Shown here one piece after another: positions 41,892 to 53,732 of a DNA stretch of 64,000 bases. How positions within the stretch are numbered: the first letter of the stretch is position 1; each line of letters begins with the position of its first letter. Source of the stretch: Ceratotherium simum simum (lineage: Eukaryota; Chordata; Mammalia; Perissodactyla; Rhinocerotidae); the NCBI RefSeq assembly GCF_000283155.1, contig NW_004454291.1, positions 961,843 through 1,025,842 on the forward strand, given 5' to 3'. The position numbers were made by a program, and so were the translations under genes. The notes below the pieces were generated by a model. The model was not told where the DNA came from, made no database searches, and was given only the letters and a program-made list of their open reading frames with translations.

Positions 41892-41892
41892 A
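41835..41892. repeat. (GATA)n microsatellite
   Basis: About 14 gata units, almost uninterrupted; probably polymorphic. Confidence 0.95.
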
Positions 41893-41919
41893 TGGATAAA
41901 TTGCAATTTAATGAGGGTA

Positions 41920-42515
41920 TTTACACTGCTTCAAAGTACTGCTGCTCAAAATACTCATTAATTACAAGGAGAAAGGGTAACTTCACAGTGGAAAAACCTG
42001 GCAGGACCCCCTCAATCAAGTGGTCAGAGATAGCATCACCAGAAACAAGATGAATTGATCCAGTGTCACCTGATGAGACTCAGTGAGAAGAACTCAGCGT
42101 CACCTCCATGATAGTCCTGCCAAAGAAGGAAACCTGAAGGAAATCCTGAAAGAAGTCAGCCAAACCCAAACTGAGGAATATTCTACTCCTGGTCCATAAT
42201 TGGGGTGTAATCTTCCAGGAGTCAAGGTCATGAAAGCCAAAGACTGAGTAAGTGTTCCAGACCTGAAGAGACTAAAGAGAGGTGGCATCTAAACACAGCA
42301 CATTGGCAGGGTTCTTCAACTATAAAGGGTATTGTTAGGACAACTGTAGGGTTTCAATGGGTTCAGAGGGTTAGATGGCAGTAATGTAGCAACGTTAACT
42401 TCCTGACTTTGGTGGTCGCGTTGTGGTACTGTTGGAGAACATGCTTGTTTGTAGGAAATACAAGGGTTTATAAAATACCAGGTCTGTAATTTACACTGAG
42501 GCGATTTGGGACAAC
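41920..42515 (+). repeat. L1ME-like 3' end, sense
   Basis: Shows aaggtcatgaaagccaaagac, gagactaaagagaggtggc and the later gttaacttcctgactttgg and agaacatgcttgtttgtagg blocks seen in old L1ME 3' ends. Confidence 0.5.
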
Positions 42516-42654
42516 AGTTTTTTGAACAGATGTTAGTAAGTTTGTGATTCTTTGCGGGAGCAAGAACCACAAAAGCAACTTTTGGCTTATACAGCTATCC
42601 TCCTCTCTCACCTTAATTTTACATGTATTGTTTTAACATAAGGAAGTATCACCA

Positions 42655-43115
42655 CACAGTGATTGAGAGATGGGGGGCTCTGAAGCTGGAGCTCTTGGGT
42701 TGAATCCCAGCTCAGTCCAGGGCTGAGTCTGGACAAATCAGTGGCTTTGGGAAAATGCTTAAACTCCCAGGTGAAGTGGCTTTAGTTTGGCCAGAGAAAG
42801 GATGATTCCCCAGAGAAAGGGGCAGCTGTGAGCTAGTAACAGCCAATACTCCCACCAATTGTGGATGAGCCCAATGAAAGGTATCTGGTACCTTCCTACA
42901 CTCCATACACTTACAAGTACAACCTTGAGCAAGTTATCTAATACCTTCATAACTTAGTACTTAGTGCGTCATAGTCCCCATCTGCAAAATGGGGTATAAT
43001 GACAGCAACTATCTCAAGTTACAATGGAATCACATGATGTGTGTGAATTCTTTAGGACACAGACTACCAAGCACGCACTGAGCACTTAATAAATGTCAGC
43101 TATTATTTTCATCAA
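42655..43115 (+). repeat. MIR SINE, sense, interrupted
   Basis: Ggctctgaagctggagctc and gttgaatcccagctcag, an inserted ~190 bp at about 42715-42905, then gagcaagttatctaatac, catctgcaaaatggggtata and the gcacttaataaatgtcagc end. Confidence 0.75.
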
Positions 43116-43799
43116 CATATTATCCTCAGTCTTCAGAAGTCCAATATTGGTTTTGAAATTTGGGGTCCAGCATTATCAACTGCAGCTTCATCTACCATTT
43201 TAGAAAATAATTGCATACATCTCTCATGGAGGTTTAAGTGTGAAATCTTTGGTGTCACAGATGATGCTATTCAATAATTTCCCTAAGAACAATATGAAAA
43301 TCCCCATTGTAGGAGTGTGTTTTGTCATCACAATGAAGCATGGGCAACATTGAGGAGCATGCACTGCAGAAACTCAAGGAAAATTCTCCCGTTGTGTTCA
43401 TGTGGTCTTTTTCCTGCACTCTCCTAGAACTGCTTTTCTGGTCCCAGAGCTCTAACAAGTCTCTCTGGTTGTGTCCAGGTTGTGTACTGTTTAGGATACA
43501 TGCAAAGGTAGGATGAAACAGGTTTATCTCTTCAGGGGTCAAAAATGGGCACCACTAGGGAATTGACAAGTCAACATTGGTTAATTCAGGGATTCACTAT
43601 CTCTCCTTGACTGGCTGACTAAGAACTTCTGCAGAGCACTTGATTATCCATGGGGTTGGAAGACCATAATTTGGTTATCTGAACTTCCATATTCACTTCT
43701 TTAGGCCAACAATTGTCCTCGCCATGTTATCGTATTTGAGGATGACAAAAGTCCCTGTAAGTCTAACAGTGTACATCTCTATGAATGTATATAGCATTC

Positions 43800-43935
43800 T
43801 ATATATCATTTATCCATATATATATATATTTCTATATCACTCAATCATCTATCTATATTTACCCATTTATCTATCATTTATATCTATTTATATATGTTTC
43901 TATCTATGTATCTATCATCTGTGTATCTATCTTGA
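43800..43935. repeat. (TA)n/(TATC)n low-complexity tract
   Basis: Atatatatatat then tatctat-type repeats with decay. Confidence 0.85.
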
Positions 43936-44362
43936 AAGACAGAAAAATCTGAATAGAACCAGGTATTCCAGCCCTTAGTTGTTTGAGTCTTTCCAACCCA
44001 GACATATGTAGAGAGCCTTCAGGATGACCCCAGCTCCAGCCTGTCTATGATCACATGAGAGACCCCAAGGCAGAACTTCCCAGCTGAGCCTAGTCAACCC
44101 CAGATTCATAAGCAAAATGAAAGTTCATTCCTGTTTACTCTTTTGTGGTGGTCTGCTATGCCACAATAGATAAATGGAGCATCTTTCCTTCATTTCAGGT
44201 AGAATAAATGTATAGGACCCAGAAAAGAGATGAGAACTGAAGGAAACTGTAGAAAGGAATCAAACGTTAAGGTACCGTGAATCACTGGAAGCAGCAGTTG
44301 GGTAGTGGGTCAGCTCAGAGGGAGGAGTGCTGAGTTCTAGGCAGGAGTGACCCTTGGAGTCA

Positions 44363-44784
44363 TGACAAAAGAAAGAGATAGGAACAAATCCAGAGTCAAT
44401 GTAATGTTTACCATGACCACCTCAAGGAGGAACTATGGGTAGAAATAGAAAATTGCATTTTAACCTTCACTGTGTCCACATGGCAGAGAACAATGCAGTA
44501 GTTTTTCCCTGAAATTAGAACATTTGGGAAGCCATGGGCACAAGACAAACTGTAACTGGAAAGGGTGACCAATCAGAACTGGACTCTGACTTAGCTTTGC
44601 ATACGCTGCATTTTTTTTTTTTTTTTGCCTTTAAAATTCCAACCCCCTTAGTCTGGGGGGGGGGGTCACATATCAACTCGTGGTTTGAGGTGTACATCCC
44701 TGATTTTCAAACCTTTTAAATAAAGTATCTCTTTTTTAAAAAAACTTTATCTTTCCCTCATAAAACTGTTGATTTTGGTTGACA
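44363..44784 (+). repeat. 5' LTR of the endogenous retrovirus
   Basis: 422 bp, starts TGACAAAAGAAAGAGATA and ends TTGACA. CCAATCAG at 44569-44576 is a CCAAT box; AATAAA at 44719-44724 is the R-region poly(A) signal. It has a ~26-bp segment near 44397-44422 missing from the 3' LTR. Homopolymer runs (T at ~44611, G at ~44656) have grown in it. Confidence 0.9.
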
Positions 44785-44788
44785 TTTC

Positions 44789-44806
44789 TAGCGACAAGGA
44801 TGGGAT
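44789..44806 (+). other. Primer-binding-site-like sequence
   Basis: TAGCGACAAGGATGGGAT begins four bases after the LTR end. By eye about 14 of 18 positions fit the complement of a tRNA-Arg 3' end, so Arg is the best guess. Decayed and not certain. Confidence 0.45.
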
Positions 44807-44959
44807 GTGATGCTGCCACCTGATTGTTTCCTGGGGACGGCTAGCATGCCAGCATATATGGAGCCCCTTGTCTGCTCCTCTGCATCTCTGATAGCCTCAG
44901 GGGAATGATCAATGTAAGGCCCTCTCACATCCTCAACCTCCCATGCTTTGGTAGTGGTC

Positions 44960-45062
44960 TAGAGGTTTCTTTAAGGAGGGGAATCCCTCGGGAGGGGAAT
45001 CCCTCAACCTCAGGTTTCTTTAAGGGTGGAAATCCCTCAAATTCGGGTTTCTTTAAGGTTCA
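44960..45062 (+). repeat. Short tandem repeats in the ERV leader
   Basis: Three imperfect units built on ggtttctttaagg and ggaatccctc lie between the primer site and gag. Confidence 0.8.
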
Positions 45063-45111
45063 GCTAGCATAAAGGATGTTTATCCATTCAGGGACATTTC
45101 TCCATTCAAAG

Positions 45112-45384
45112 ATGGGCACCTTTTGTTCTAAAGCTTGTTCTAAAGAGTCAACAAATGGTCAGACCACTCCCACCACTTCCGTCACATTTATGTACAAAAA
45201 TGATGGACCAAATACTTGCAAGTTCCTTGTCACCTGGGTCCAAATTACTAGAGATGATCTAAAATTACATTGGCCACAAAGGGGCTCCTTTGATATTCCC
45301 AGATTGGTTTGTTTGTGCACACAATTGGAAAAGAGAGGATTTCACACCTCTCAAAGACTATGGGAAGCCTATTTTTTTTTTTGA
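45112..45384 (+). pseudogene. ERV gag (matrix) remnant
   Basis: An MG start (myristoylation-type), then a short frame with the WPQRGSFD stretch that resembles the WP..G(T/S)F(D/N) motif of gammaretroviral matrix. The frame stops after a poly(T) run at 45371. The rest of gag is not recognisable. Confidence 0.55.
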
Positions 45385-45436
45385 GGCCTCTAAACAAAAT
45401 CAGGAATCTCTTTTTTTATCTTTAAAAGAAAATAAT

Positions 45437-45625
45437 TACAGACCAGTACCACTGACACAGTGGTTAAGTTTGGCACGCTCCACTTCAGTGGACTGAGTTC
45501 GGTGCCCGGGTGAAGACCTACACCACTCTTCTGTCAGTGGCCACACAGTGGTGGCATCTCACATACAAAAAAAAGAGGAATATTGACAGTGGATGTTAGC
45601 TCAGGGTGAGTCTTCCTCAACAAAC
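45437..45625 (+). repeat. ERE SINE inside the ERV, sense
   Basis: A diverged ERE: acacagtggttaagtttggc, gagttcggtgcccggg, ggtggcatctcacatac and the ggatgttagctcaggg tail with gtcttcctcaaca. Confidence 0.75.
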
Positions 45626-47849
45626 CAAAAAGAACCCAAAATAATTAAATAAGAAACATGCCAGATTGGAGGGTATCGTCTTCACCAGTGACCACACTAG
45701 TGAAAAGAAACCAATTCTGATGCTCCTCTCCTCTCTCACTGAGCTCCCCTACTTCAACTCCCCTGAAATTCCTCATCTAAATCTATGCAAGTGAAAATGG
45801 GTAAACTTTGAGATAATTTGAAATTATAATGGCCATTCTGGGGAAACTTTGTTTCAGATAATTCCACCTTAAGAATCACCCTTAAAAGAAAGGATTCAAA
45901 ACTGCTCAGACACAATGGAATGCATTCTTTTATTAATATGCAGAAACTTCTAAAAGACTAAATTACTTCAAAAACAGCTCTAAAAAGGATCCTTACAGCA
46001 GTAAGAAAAGAGTCTTGAGTAAAAATCTTAACCATCTGAGCAGGCCTATCTGCCAGGGAGCAATTCAGATACAACTATTCTTTTGAGTTTTTTGCTTGAG
46101 ACATGGCTAAATTTTTTAAAGATATTTATTTATGTCTATGTATGTCTGTGTATGTGTCTCCCTTTATATGTATTTGTCTGCCTTTGGATAGTATAATTTC
46201 TAAAAGAGCTCTATTGGGATTGCTGGGAAGATTGCAGTGTAGGAGGCCTCTGAACTCAACTTCTCCCATGGATGCAACAACTTTACAACTACCCTTGGAA
46301 CAATTACCACTGAGAAAGAACTGGAATCTGGATTAAAAGGACCCCCACAACAATGGACAGCGCTAACTAAGGGGGAAGAGGCAGAAACACATTTCTGGAG
46401 AGGAAAAAGCCACATTCTAGACATTGCACTTCATGGATAGGATCAATCTTAAGGTAAGAAGCTTTTCCTGGAGGAGTGGGGGAATCTGAGTGTGATAGTT
46501 TTGCCACAGTAAGCATCTTTTGAACTCAGCACAATTAAGACAAGGGTCATAATATATGGCTTTATTGCCATTAAGAACAATGCGGAATCCCCCCAGAAAA
46601 CCTATTGAACATATTGAAAGAAAAGCTCTTAAAGGGTTCATTCTAGAAAGCAACACAAAATCCCCAGAAAGAAAGTTGCACAGTTCTTTGATGAAAGAGA
46701 CTCATCTGATAGGCTCTGGGTGCATCTCACAGAGACAGGAGACAGCTGGGACCACCTGCCCAGGGACTGAGACATTGGCAGCAGCCATTATCCTGACCCT
46801 ATACAGGTGTGCTGACACAGATGCCGGCTTATTCCATTGGAGTTCTTCCCATGGTCTGTTAGTGCAAGGTTTTGCCCCGCCCAGTGGAGCAAGGATTTAA
46901 TTCGCCTTAGCCAGGGCAGGCAGCCCACCCTAGGGACTGGCCCTATCTACCAGCATGCCCTTGGGCAATTTATAGGCCCATATAGGTGGGGTGTGTGGGA
47001 TCTCTGCACTGGACATGTGGGTCAGCCTCTGCAGGGTATGGCATGTGTAAGGGACAGGCTTTGGTTGGCAGAGTGTGAGGGGCCTTTGCAGTAGGGCAAG
47101 TTGGTCAGCTTCAGTGGGAGAAGGTGTGTTCACAAGGCAGGACTGCATTGATGGGATGTGTAGGCCAGCAGGTGGTGGGTCTTGTCAGCTGCAGCAGACT
47201 TGTGCTTTTCAAACAGCCACATAGAGGGTCTGCTCCCACCTTCCAATGCCTGAACCAATTGTGCAGTGTCATGCCTGAGGCCGGCCCCACCCAGCAGCAC
47301 TCCTGAATGAGCTGACAATAGACTCAAGCAGGCTGGAGGCCTACAACAATTGCGAGCCCCTGATCCTGGCAACCAGCCATGCTGGGGGCCTCATCACTTA
47401 ACAGCAAAACAGTAGCAGGTGTGTGCTATTAGACCTTGTAGCCAACTGTGCTGTGAATCCCCCCTACCCAATACAGTGACTAAGGGACCATAGTAGCTGC
47501 ACATGGATAAGCCATATGATCAGTCATCCAGGGGGATAGCCTAGCCTTCCATGCACCTGCAGTAAGAGCAACCTGCCATAACAGAAGTACACATATAGCC
47601 CAGACTGAGGACACTCCTGGAAAATTTGAAACGGATGATGAGAAGGAAACACATTGCTGGACCTCATAAGACATCTCTTAGATAAGGCCACTTCTCCAAT
47701 ATCAGGAGAGGTAGCTGATCTACATGGTACATAGATATAAGCACAGAGAGATAGGCAAAAAGAGGAGACAAAGGAATATGTTCCAAATAGGGAATAGCAC
47801 AAATCCTCAGAAAAAGAACTGAACAAAACAGAGATAAACAATCTACCAG

Positions 47850-48440
47850 GTAAAGAGTACAAACTAATAGTCATAAGGATGCTCACTGATCTTGGGAGAA
47901 GAATAGATGGACATGGTGAGAACTTCCACAAAGAATTGGAAGATATAAAAAAGAACAAATCGGAAGTGAAGAATACAATACTGGAAATGAAAAATTCACT
48001 AGAGGGAATCAATAGCAGAGTGGATGATACAGAATAACAGATCAGTGAGCAGGATGAAAGACTAGAGGAAATCAGCAAAGCTGATCAGAAAAAAGAGTTG
48101 GAGAGAATGAGGACAGCCTAAAGGGCCTCTGGGACAACATCAAGCATAGTAACGTGTGTATTATAGGTGTCCCAGAAGGAGAAGAGAGAGACAAAGGGGC
48201 AGAGGACTTATTTGAAGAAGTAATCGCTAAAAACATTTCCAACCTAAGGAAGGAAACAGACATGCAGGTACAGGAAACACAGAGAGCACCAAAGAAGATG
48301 AACCCAAAGGGGCCCACACCAAGACACATTATAATTAAAATGTCAAGAATTAAAGACAAAGAGAGAATCCTAAAAGCTGCAAGAGGAAGACGACAAGTTA
48401 CATACAAAGGAAACTCCATAAGACTATCAGCTGACTTCTG
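47850..48440 (+). pseudogene. L1 ORF1 remnant
   Basis: The second half is open at 48154-48441 and shows IIGVPEGEE and IIIKMSRIKDKERILKAARG, the RRM/C-terminal signature of the L1 ORF1 RNA-binding protein. The upstream coiled-coil part carries in-frame stops (for example near 48034). Confidence 0.85.
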
Positions 48441-49199
48441 ACAGCTGAAACCTTTGAGGATATAAAGTAGTGGCATGACATATTTAAAGTGATGAAAGTA
48501 AAAAACGTTCAGCTAAGAATACTCTACCCAGCAAGGTTATCATTCAGAATGGTAGGAGAGATAAAGAGTTTTCCAGATAAGCAAAAATTAAAGGAGTTTA
48601 TCACCAACAAACTGACCTTACAAGAAATATTAAAGGGACTTATTTAAGTTGGAAAAAAAAAGACCACAAATAGGATTAATAAAATTATCAATCAATAAAT
48701 TAAATCACTGGTAAAGGCACATATACAGTAAAGGTAACAAATCATCCACCTATGAAGCTAATATGAAGGTCAAAAGACAAAAGTACTAAAATTACCTATT
48801 TCCATGAGAAGAAGTTAAAGGATACACATAAACACACACACACCACAAAGAGGTTAAATATCATATCAAAAACATAAAATGTGGTGAGATGGGAGTAAAA
48901 ATGTAGGGCTTTTAGCTAGAGGTCAAACTTAAGAGACCACCAGCTTAACATAGATTGCTATTTACACAAGTTATTATGTGTGACCCTCATGGTAATCATA
49001 AACCAGAAACTTATAATAAATATACAAAAAATTAAGAGAAAGGACCCAAACATAATACTAAAGAAAGTCATCAAACCACACGGGAAGAAAGAGAAGAAGA
49101 AAGAAACAAAGAAGAACTATTAAAACACTCATAAAAAAAGTAACAAAATGGCAATAAGTACATTCTTATCAATAGCTACTAAAATATCAATGGACTACA

Positions 49200-52100
49200 T
49201 GCTCCAATGAAAAGACACAAGATGGCTGATTGGATAAAAAAACAAGACTCATATATATGCTGCATACAAGAGACACACTTCAGACATAAAGACACACACA
49301 AACTGATAGTGAAGGGACAGAAAATAGATATTCCATGCAAATGGCAATGAAAAAAAAGCTAGGGTAACAATACTTATATCAGACAAAATAGACTTTAAAG
49401 TAAAAGTGTAACAAAAGAAAAAGAAGGGCACTACATAATGATAAAGACAAGAATACAATAAGAGGATATAATACCTCTAAATATCTATGCACCCAACAAA
49501 GGAGCACTTAAATATATAAAGCAATTATTAACAGACATAAAAGGAGAAATAGACAGTAATGCAATAATAGTAGGGGACTTTAACACTCCACTTACATCAA
49601 TGGATAGATCATCCAAACAAAAGATCAACAAGGAAACATTGACCTTAAATGACACAGTAGACCAGAAGGACTTACTAGATGTATACAGAACACTCTATCC
49701 AAAATCCACAGAGTACACATTCATTTTGAATGCTCATAGAACATTCTCTAGGATAGATCACATATTAGACCACAAAATAAGTCTCAATAAGTTTAAGAAG
49801 ACTGAAATAATACAAAGCATCCTTTCTGACACAATGGTATGAAACTAGAGATCAACCACAGGAATCAAACTGAAAATGCAGCAAATGTGTGGAGATTAAA
49901 CAAACTGCTACTGAACTACTACTAGGAAATGAAAAAATCAAAAAACACATGGAGAGAAATGAAATGGAAATAAGGCATGCCAAAACTTATGGCACACACA
50001 AAAAGCGGAACTAAGAGGGAAGTTTACAGCAATACAGGCCTACCTCAACAAACAAGAAAATATTAAATAAACAATCTAACAGTACATCTAATGGAACTAG
50101 AAAAAGGAGAACAAACAAAGCCTAAAACCAATAGAATGAAGGAAATAATAAAAATCTGAGCAGGAATAAATTAAATAGAGACAAAAAACAATAGAAAAAA
50201 TCAATGAAACTAAGAGCTAATTCTTTGAAAAGATAAATAAAATTGACAAATCTTTAGCAAGACTCACAAATAAAAACAAAGAGAAGGCTCAAATAAATAA
50301 AACCAGAAACTAAAGAGGAGAAATTACAACTGACACCTCAGAAATACAAAGGCTTATAAGAGAATACTCTAAAAAGCTAAATGCCAACAAATAGCATAAT
50401 CTAGAAGAAATGGATAAATTCTTAGAATCATACAACCTTCCAAAACTGAATCAAGAAGAAATAAAGACTTCGAACAGACCAATCTCCAGTAAGGAGATCA
50501 AAACTGTAACCAAAACCCTGCCAAAAAATAAAAGCCCAGGACCATTTGGCTTCCCTAGTGAATTCTACAAAACATTCAAAGAAGACTTAAATACCTATCC
50601 TTCTCAAACTTTTCCAAAATATTGAATAGGACAGGAAGTTTCCTAATTCATTCTATGATACCAAAATTACCCTGATACCAAAACCAGACAAGGACAACAC
50701 AAAAGAGAAAATTACAGGCCAATATCGCTGACGAACATTGATGCAAATATCCTCAACAAAATACTAGCAAACTGTATAAAACAATACATTAAAGGGATCA
50801 TGTGGGTTTTAATGATTAAGTGGGATTTCAGCCAGGGATGCAGGGATGTTTCAATATCTGCAAATCAATCAATGTGATACACTATGTTAATAAAATGAAG
50901 AATAAAAATCCATGATAGTCTCAATAGATGCAGAGAAAGCATTTGACAAGATATAACATCCATTTATGACAAAAACTCTGAAAAAAATGGGTATGGAAGG
51001 AAAGAACCTCAACATAATAAAGGCCATATATGACAAACCCACAGCTAATACCACTCTCAGTGGAGAAAAACTGAAAGCTATCCCTTTAAGAGCAGGAAGC
51101 AGATAAGGATGTCCACTTTCACCACTCTTATTTAACATAGTATTAGAAGTTCTATCCAGAGCAATCAGGCAAGAAAAAGAAATAAAGGAGATCCAAATTA
51201 AAAAGGAAAAAGTAAAACCATTGTTATTTGCAGATGATATAGTTTTATATACAGAAAACTCTAAAGACTCCACCCAAAAACTGTTAAAAATAATAAACGA
51301 ATACAGTAAAGTTGCAGAATACAAAATAAACATACAAAAATCAGTTGCATTTCTGTACACGAAAAATGAAGCAGCAGAAAAAGAAATTAAGAATAAAATC
51401 CCATTTACAACTGCAACAAGAAGAATAAAATACCTAGGAATAAATTTAACCAATGAGATGAAAGAGCTGTACACTGAAAACTATAAAACATTGTTGAAAG
51501 AAATTGAAGACATAAACAAATGGAAGAATATTCCATGCTCTTGGATTGAAAGAATTAACATAGTTAAAATGTTCATACTTCCTAAAGCAATCTACACATT
51601 CAACTCAATTGCTATCAAAATTCCAATGAAATTTTTCACAGAAATAACAAAGAATCCTAAAATTTATAAGGAACAACAAAAGAACTCGAATAGCTAAAGG
51701 AATCCTGAGAAAAAAGAAAAAGATGGAGGTATCACACTCCCTGATTTAAAAATATACTACAAAGCTATGGTAATGCAAACAACATGGTACCAGCACAAAA
51801 ATAGACACACAGGTCAATGTAACAGAATCAAGAGCCCAGAAATAAACCCACACATCTATGGACAGCTAATTTTTCTACAAGCAAGCCAAGAGTATATGAT
51901 GGAGAAAGGAAAGTCTGTTCAATACATTGTGTTGGGGAAACTGGTTAGCCACATGTTAAAAGAATGAAAGTAGGCCATTATCTTATGCAATACACAAAAA
52001 TTAACTCAAAATAGATTAAAGACTTGAATGTAAGACCAGATACCATAAAATTTCTAGAAGAAAACAGAGGCAGTACACTCTTTGACATCAGCCTTTGCAG

Positions 52101-52690
52101 CCTACTTTCAAATATGATATTTGACCGGGTGAGAGAAACAAAAGAAAAAATAAGCAAATGGGACTACATCAAACTAAAAAGGTTCTGTACAGCAAGGAAA
52201 TCATCAAGAGAATGAAAAGACAACCTAACAAATGGGAGAAGATATTTGCAAACCATATATCTGATAAGGGGTTAATATCCAAAATATATAATGAATTCAT
52301 GTATCTCAACAACAACAAAAAAACCCAAACAACTAGATTAAAAAATGGGCAAAAGATCTGAACAGGCATTTTCCCAAAGAAGACACACAGATGGCCAACA
52401 GGCACATGAAAAGATGTTCAACATCACTAACTATTAGGGAAATGTAAATCAAAACTAAATGAGATATCACCTCACACTCATCAAAATGTCTATAATTAAC
52501 ACCACAAGAAATAACAAATGTTGGAAAGGTTGTGGAGAAAAGGGAACTCTCATACAATGCTGGTGGGAATGTAAAGTGTTGCAGCTACTATGGAAAGCAA
52601 TAGGGAGATTCTTCAAAAAATTAAGAAGAGAACTACCATATGATCCAGCTACTCCACTGCTGAGGATTTATCCAAAGAACATGAAAACAT
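49200..52690 (+). pseudogene. L1 ORF2 remnant (endonuclease-reverse transcriptase)
   Basis: The endonuclease part includes IIVGDFNTPL (about 49567-49596) and SRIDHILDHK. The RT part includes SPGPFGFPSEFY (50410-50625) and [13 protein letters not shown] (51221 on), where FADD is the catalytic motif. A C-terminal Cys-rich piece ([11 protein letters not shown]) is near 52560. Several stops and frameshifts separate them. Confidence 0.9.
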
Positions 52691-52696
52691 GAATGA

Positions 52697-53717
52697 GTAA
52701 AGATATGTGCACCAATGCATAAAGATACATGCACCCCTGTGTTCATTGCAGCGTTATTCACAATAGCCAAGACTTGGAAGCAAGCTAAGTGCCCATCAAG
52801 GGACGAATAGATAAAGAAGATGTGGTATATATACACAATGGAATACTACTCAGCCACAAGAAACGATGAAATCCAGCCATTTATGACAACATGGATGGAC
52901 ATTGAGGGTATAATGCAAAGTGAAATAAGTCAGAGGGAGAAGGTCAAATACCGTATGATTTCCTTCATTAAGTAGTAGATAATAACAACAATAAACAAAC
53001 ACATAGAGACAGAGATTGGATTGGTGGTTACCAGAGGGGAAGGGGGGAGGGAGGAGGGTGAAAGGGATAATTCGGCACATGTGTGTGGTGATGGGTTGTA
53101 ATTAGTATTTGGGTGGTGAACATGATGTAATCTATGCAGAAATAGAAGTATAATGATGTACACCTGAAATTTATACAATGTTATAAACCAATGTTACTGC
53201 AATAAACAAAAAATTAAAATAAATAAATAAAGATATGTGCACCCCTATGTTCATTACAACATTATTCACAATAGCCAAGACCTGTTAACAACCTAAGTGC
53301 CCATAAGGGAATAATGGATAAAGACAATGTGGTATACATACACAATGGAATACCACTCATCTATAAAAAAGATGAAATCTTGCCATTTGTGACAACATGG
53401 ATGGACCTTGAGGGTATTATGCTAAGTGAAATAAGTCAGATGGAGAAAGTCAAATACTATATGAGCTCATTTCTCATTAGAAGATAAAAATAACAACAAA
53501 CAAACACATATATACACAGATTAGATTGGTTGTTACCAGAGGGGAAGGGGAGAGGTAAGAGAGTGAAAGGGGTGACTGGGCACATGTGTATGGTGATGGA
53601 TGGTAATTAGTCTTTGGGTTGTGAACATGATGTAATCTACACAGAAATCAAAATATAATTACATACACCTGAAATTTAGATATTGTCATAAACCAATGTT
53701 ACCACAATAAAAAAAAT
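52697..53717 (+). repeat. Doubled L1 3' terminal region
   Basis: Unit 1 at about 52697-53228 and unit 2 at about 53229-53717. Both run from aaagatatgtgcacc.. through gtggttaccagaggggaag to a cacctgaaattta..ataaaccaatgttac end with A-rich tail. They differ at many positions. Only one outer target duplication brackets both. Confidence 0.85.
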
Positions 53718-53732
53718 TAAAAGAGCTCTATT

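Larger units (their letters stand above)
46216..53717 (+). mobile_element. Near full-length L1 inserted in the ERV
   Basis: The 15-mer TAAAAGAGCTCTATT at 46201-46215 is repeated exactly at 53718-53732. The body has a 5' UTR (46216-47600), ORF1 remains (about 47850-48440), an inter-ORF region, ORF2 remains (about 49200-52690) and a doubled 3' end. Deletion of the insert and one duplication copy rejoins ERV sequence smoothly. ORFs are broken, so it cannot move by itself. Confidence 0.92.

Noticed and set aside
41598..41906. 102-aa minus-strand ORF with IYLS repeats
   Set aside because: It is a translation of the (GATA)n microsatellite.
47524..48476. Long minus-strand ORFs (184 and 134 aa) opposite L1 ORF1
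   Set aside because: They are shadows of A-rich L1 ORF1 sequence read backwards, giving Ser/Phe/Leu-rich text with no family traits.
50887..51474. 195-aa minus-strand ORF
   Set aside because: Antisense shadow of the L1 reverse transcriptase; the + strand carries the FADD motif in the same interval.
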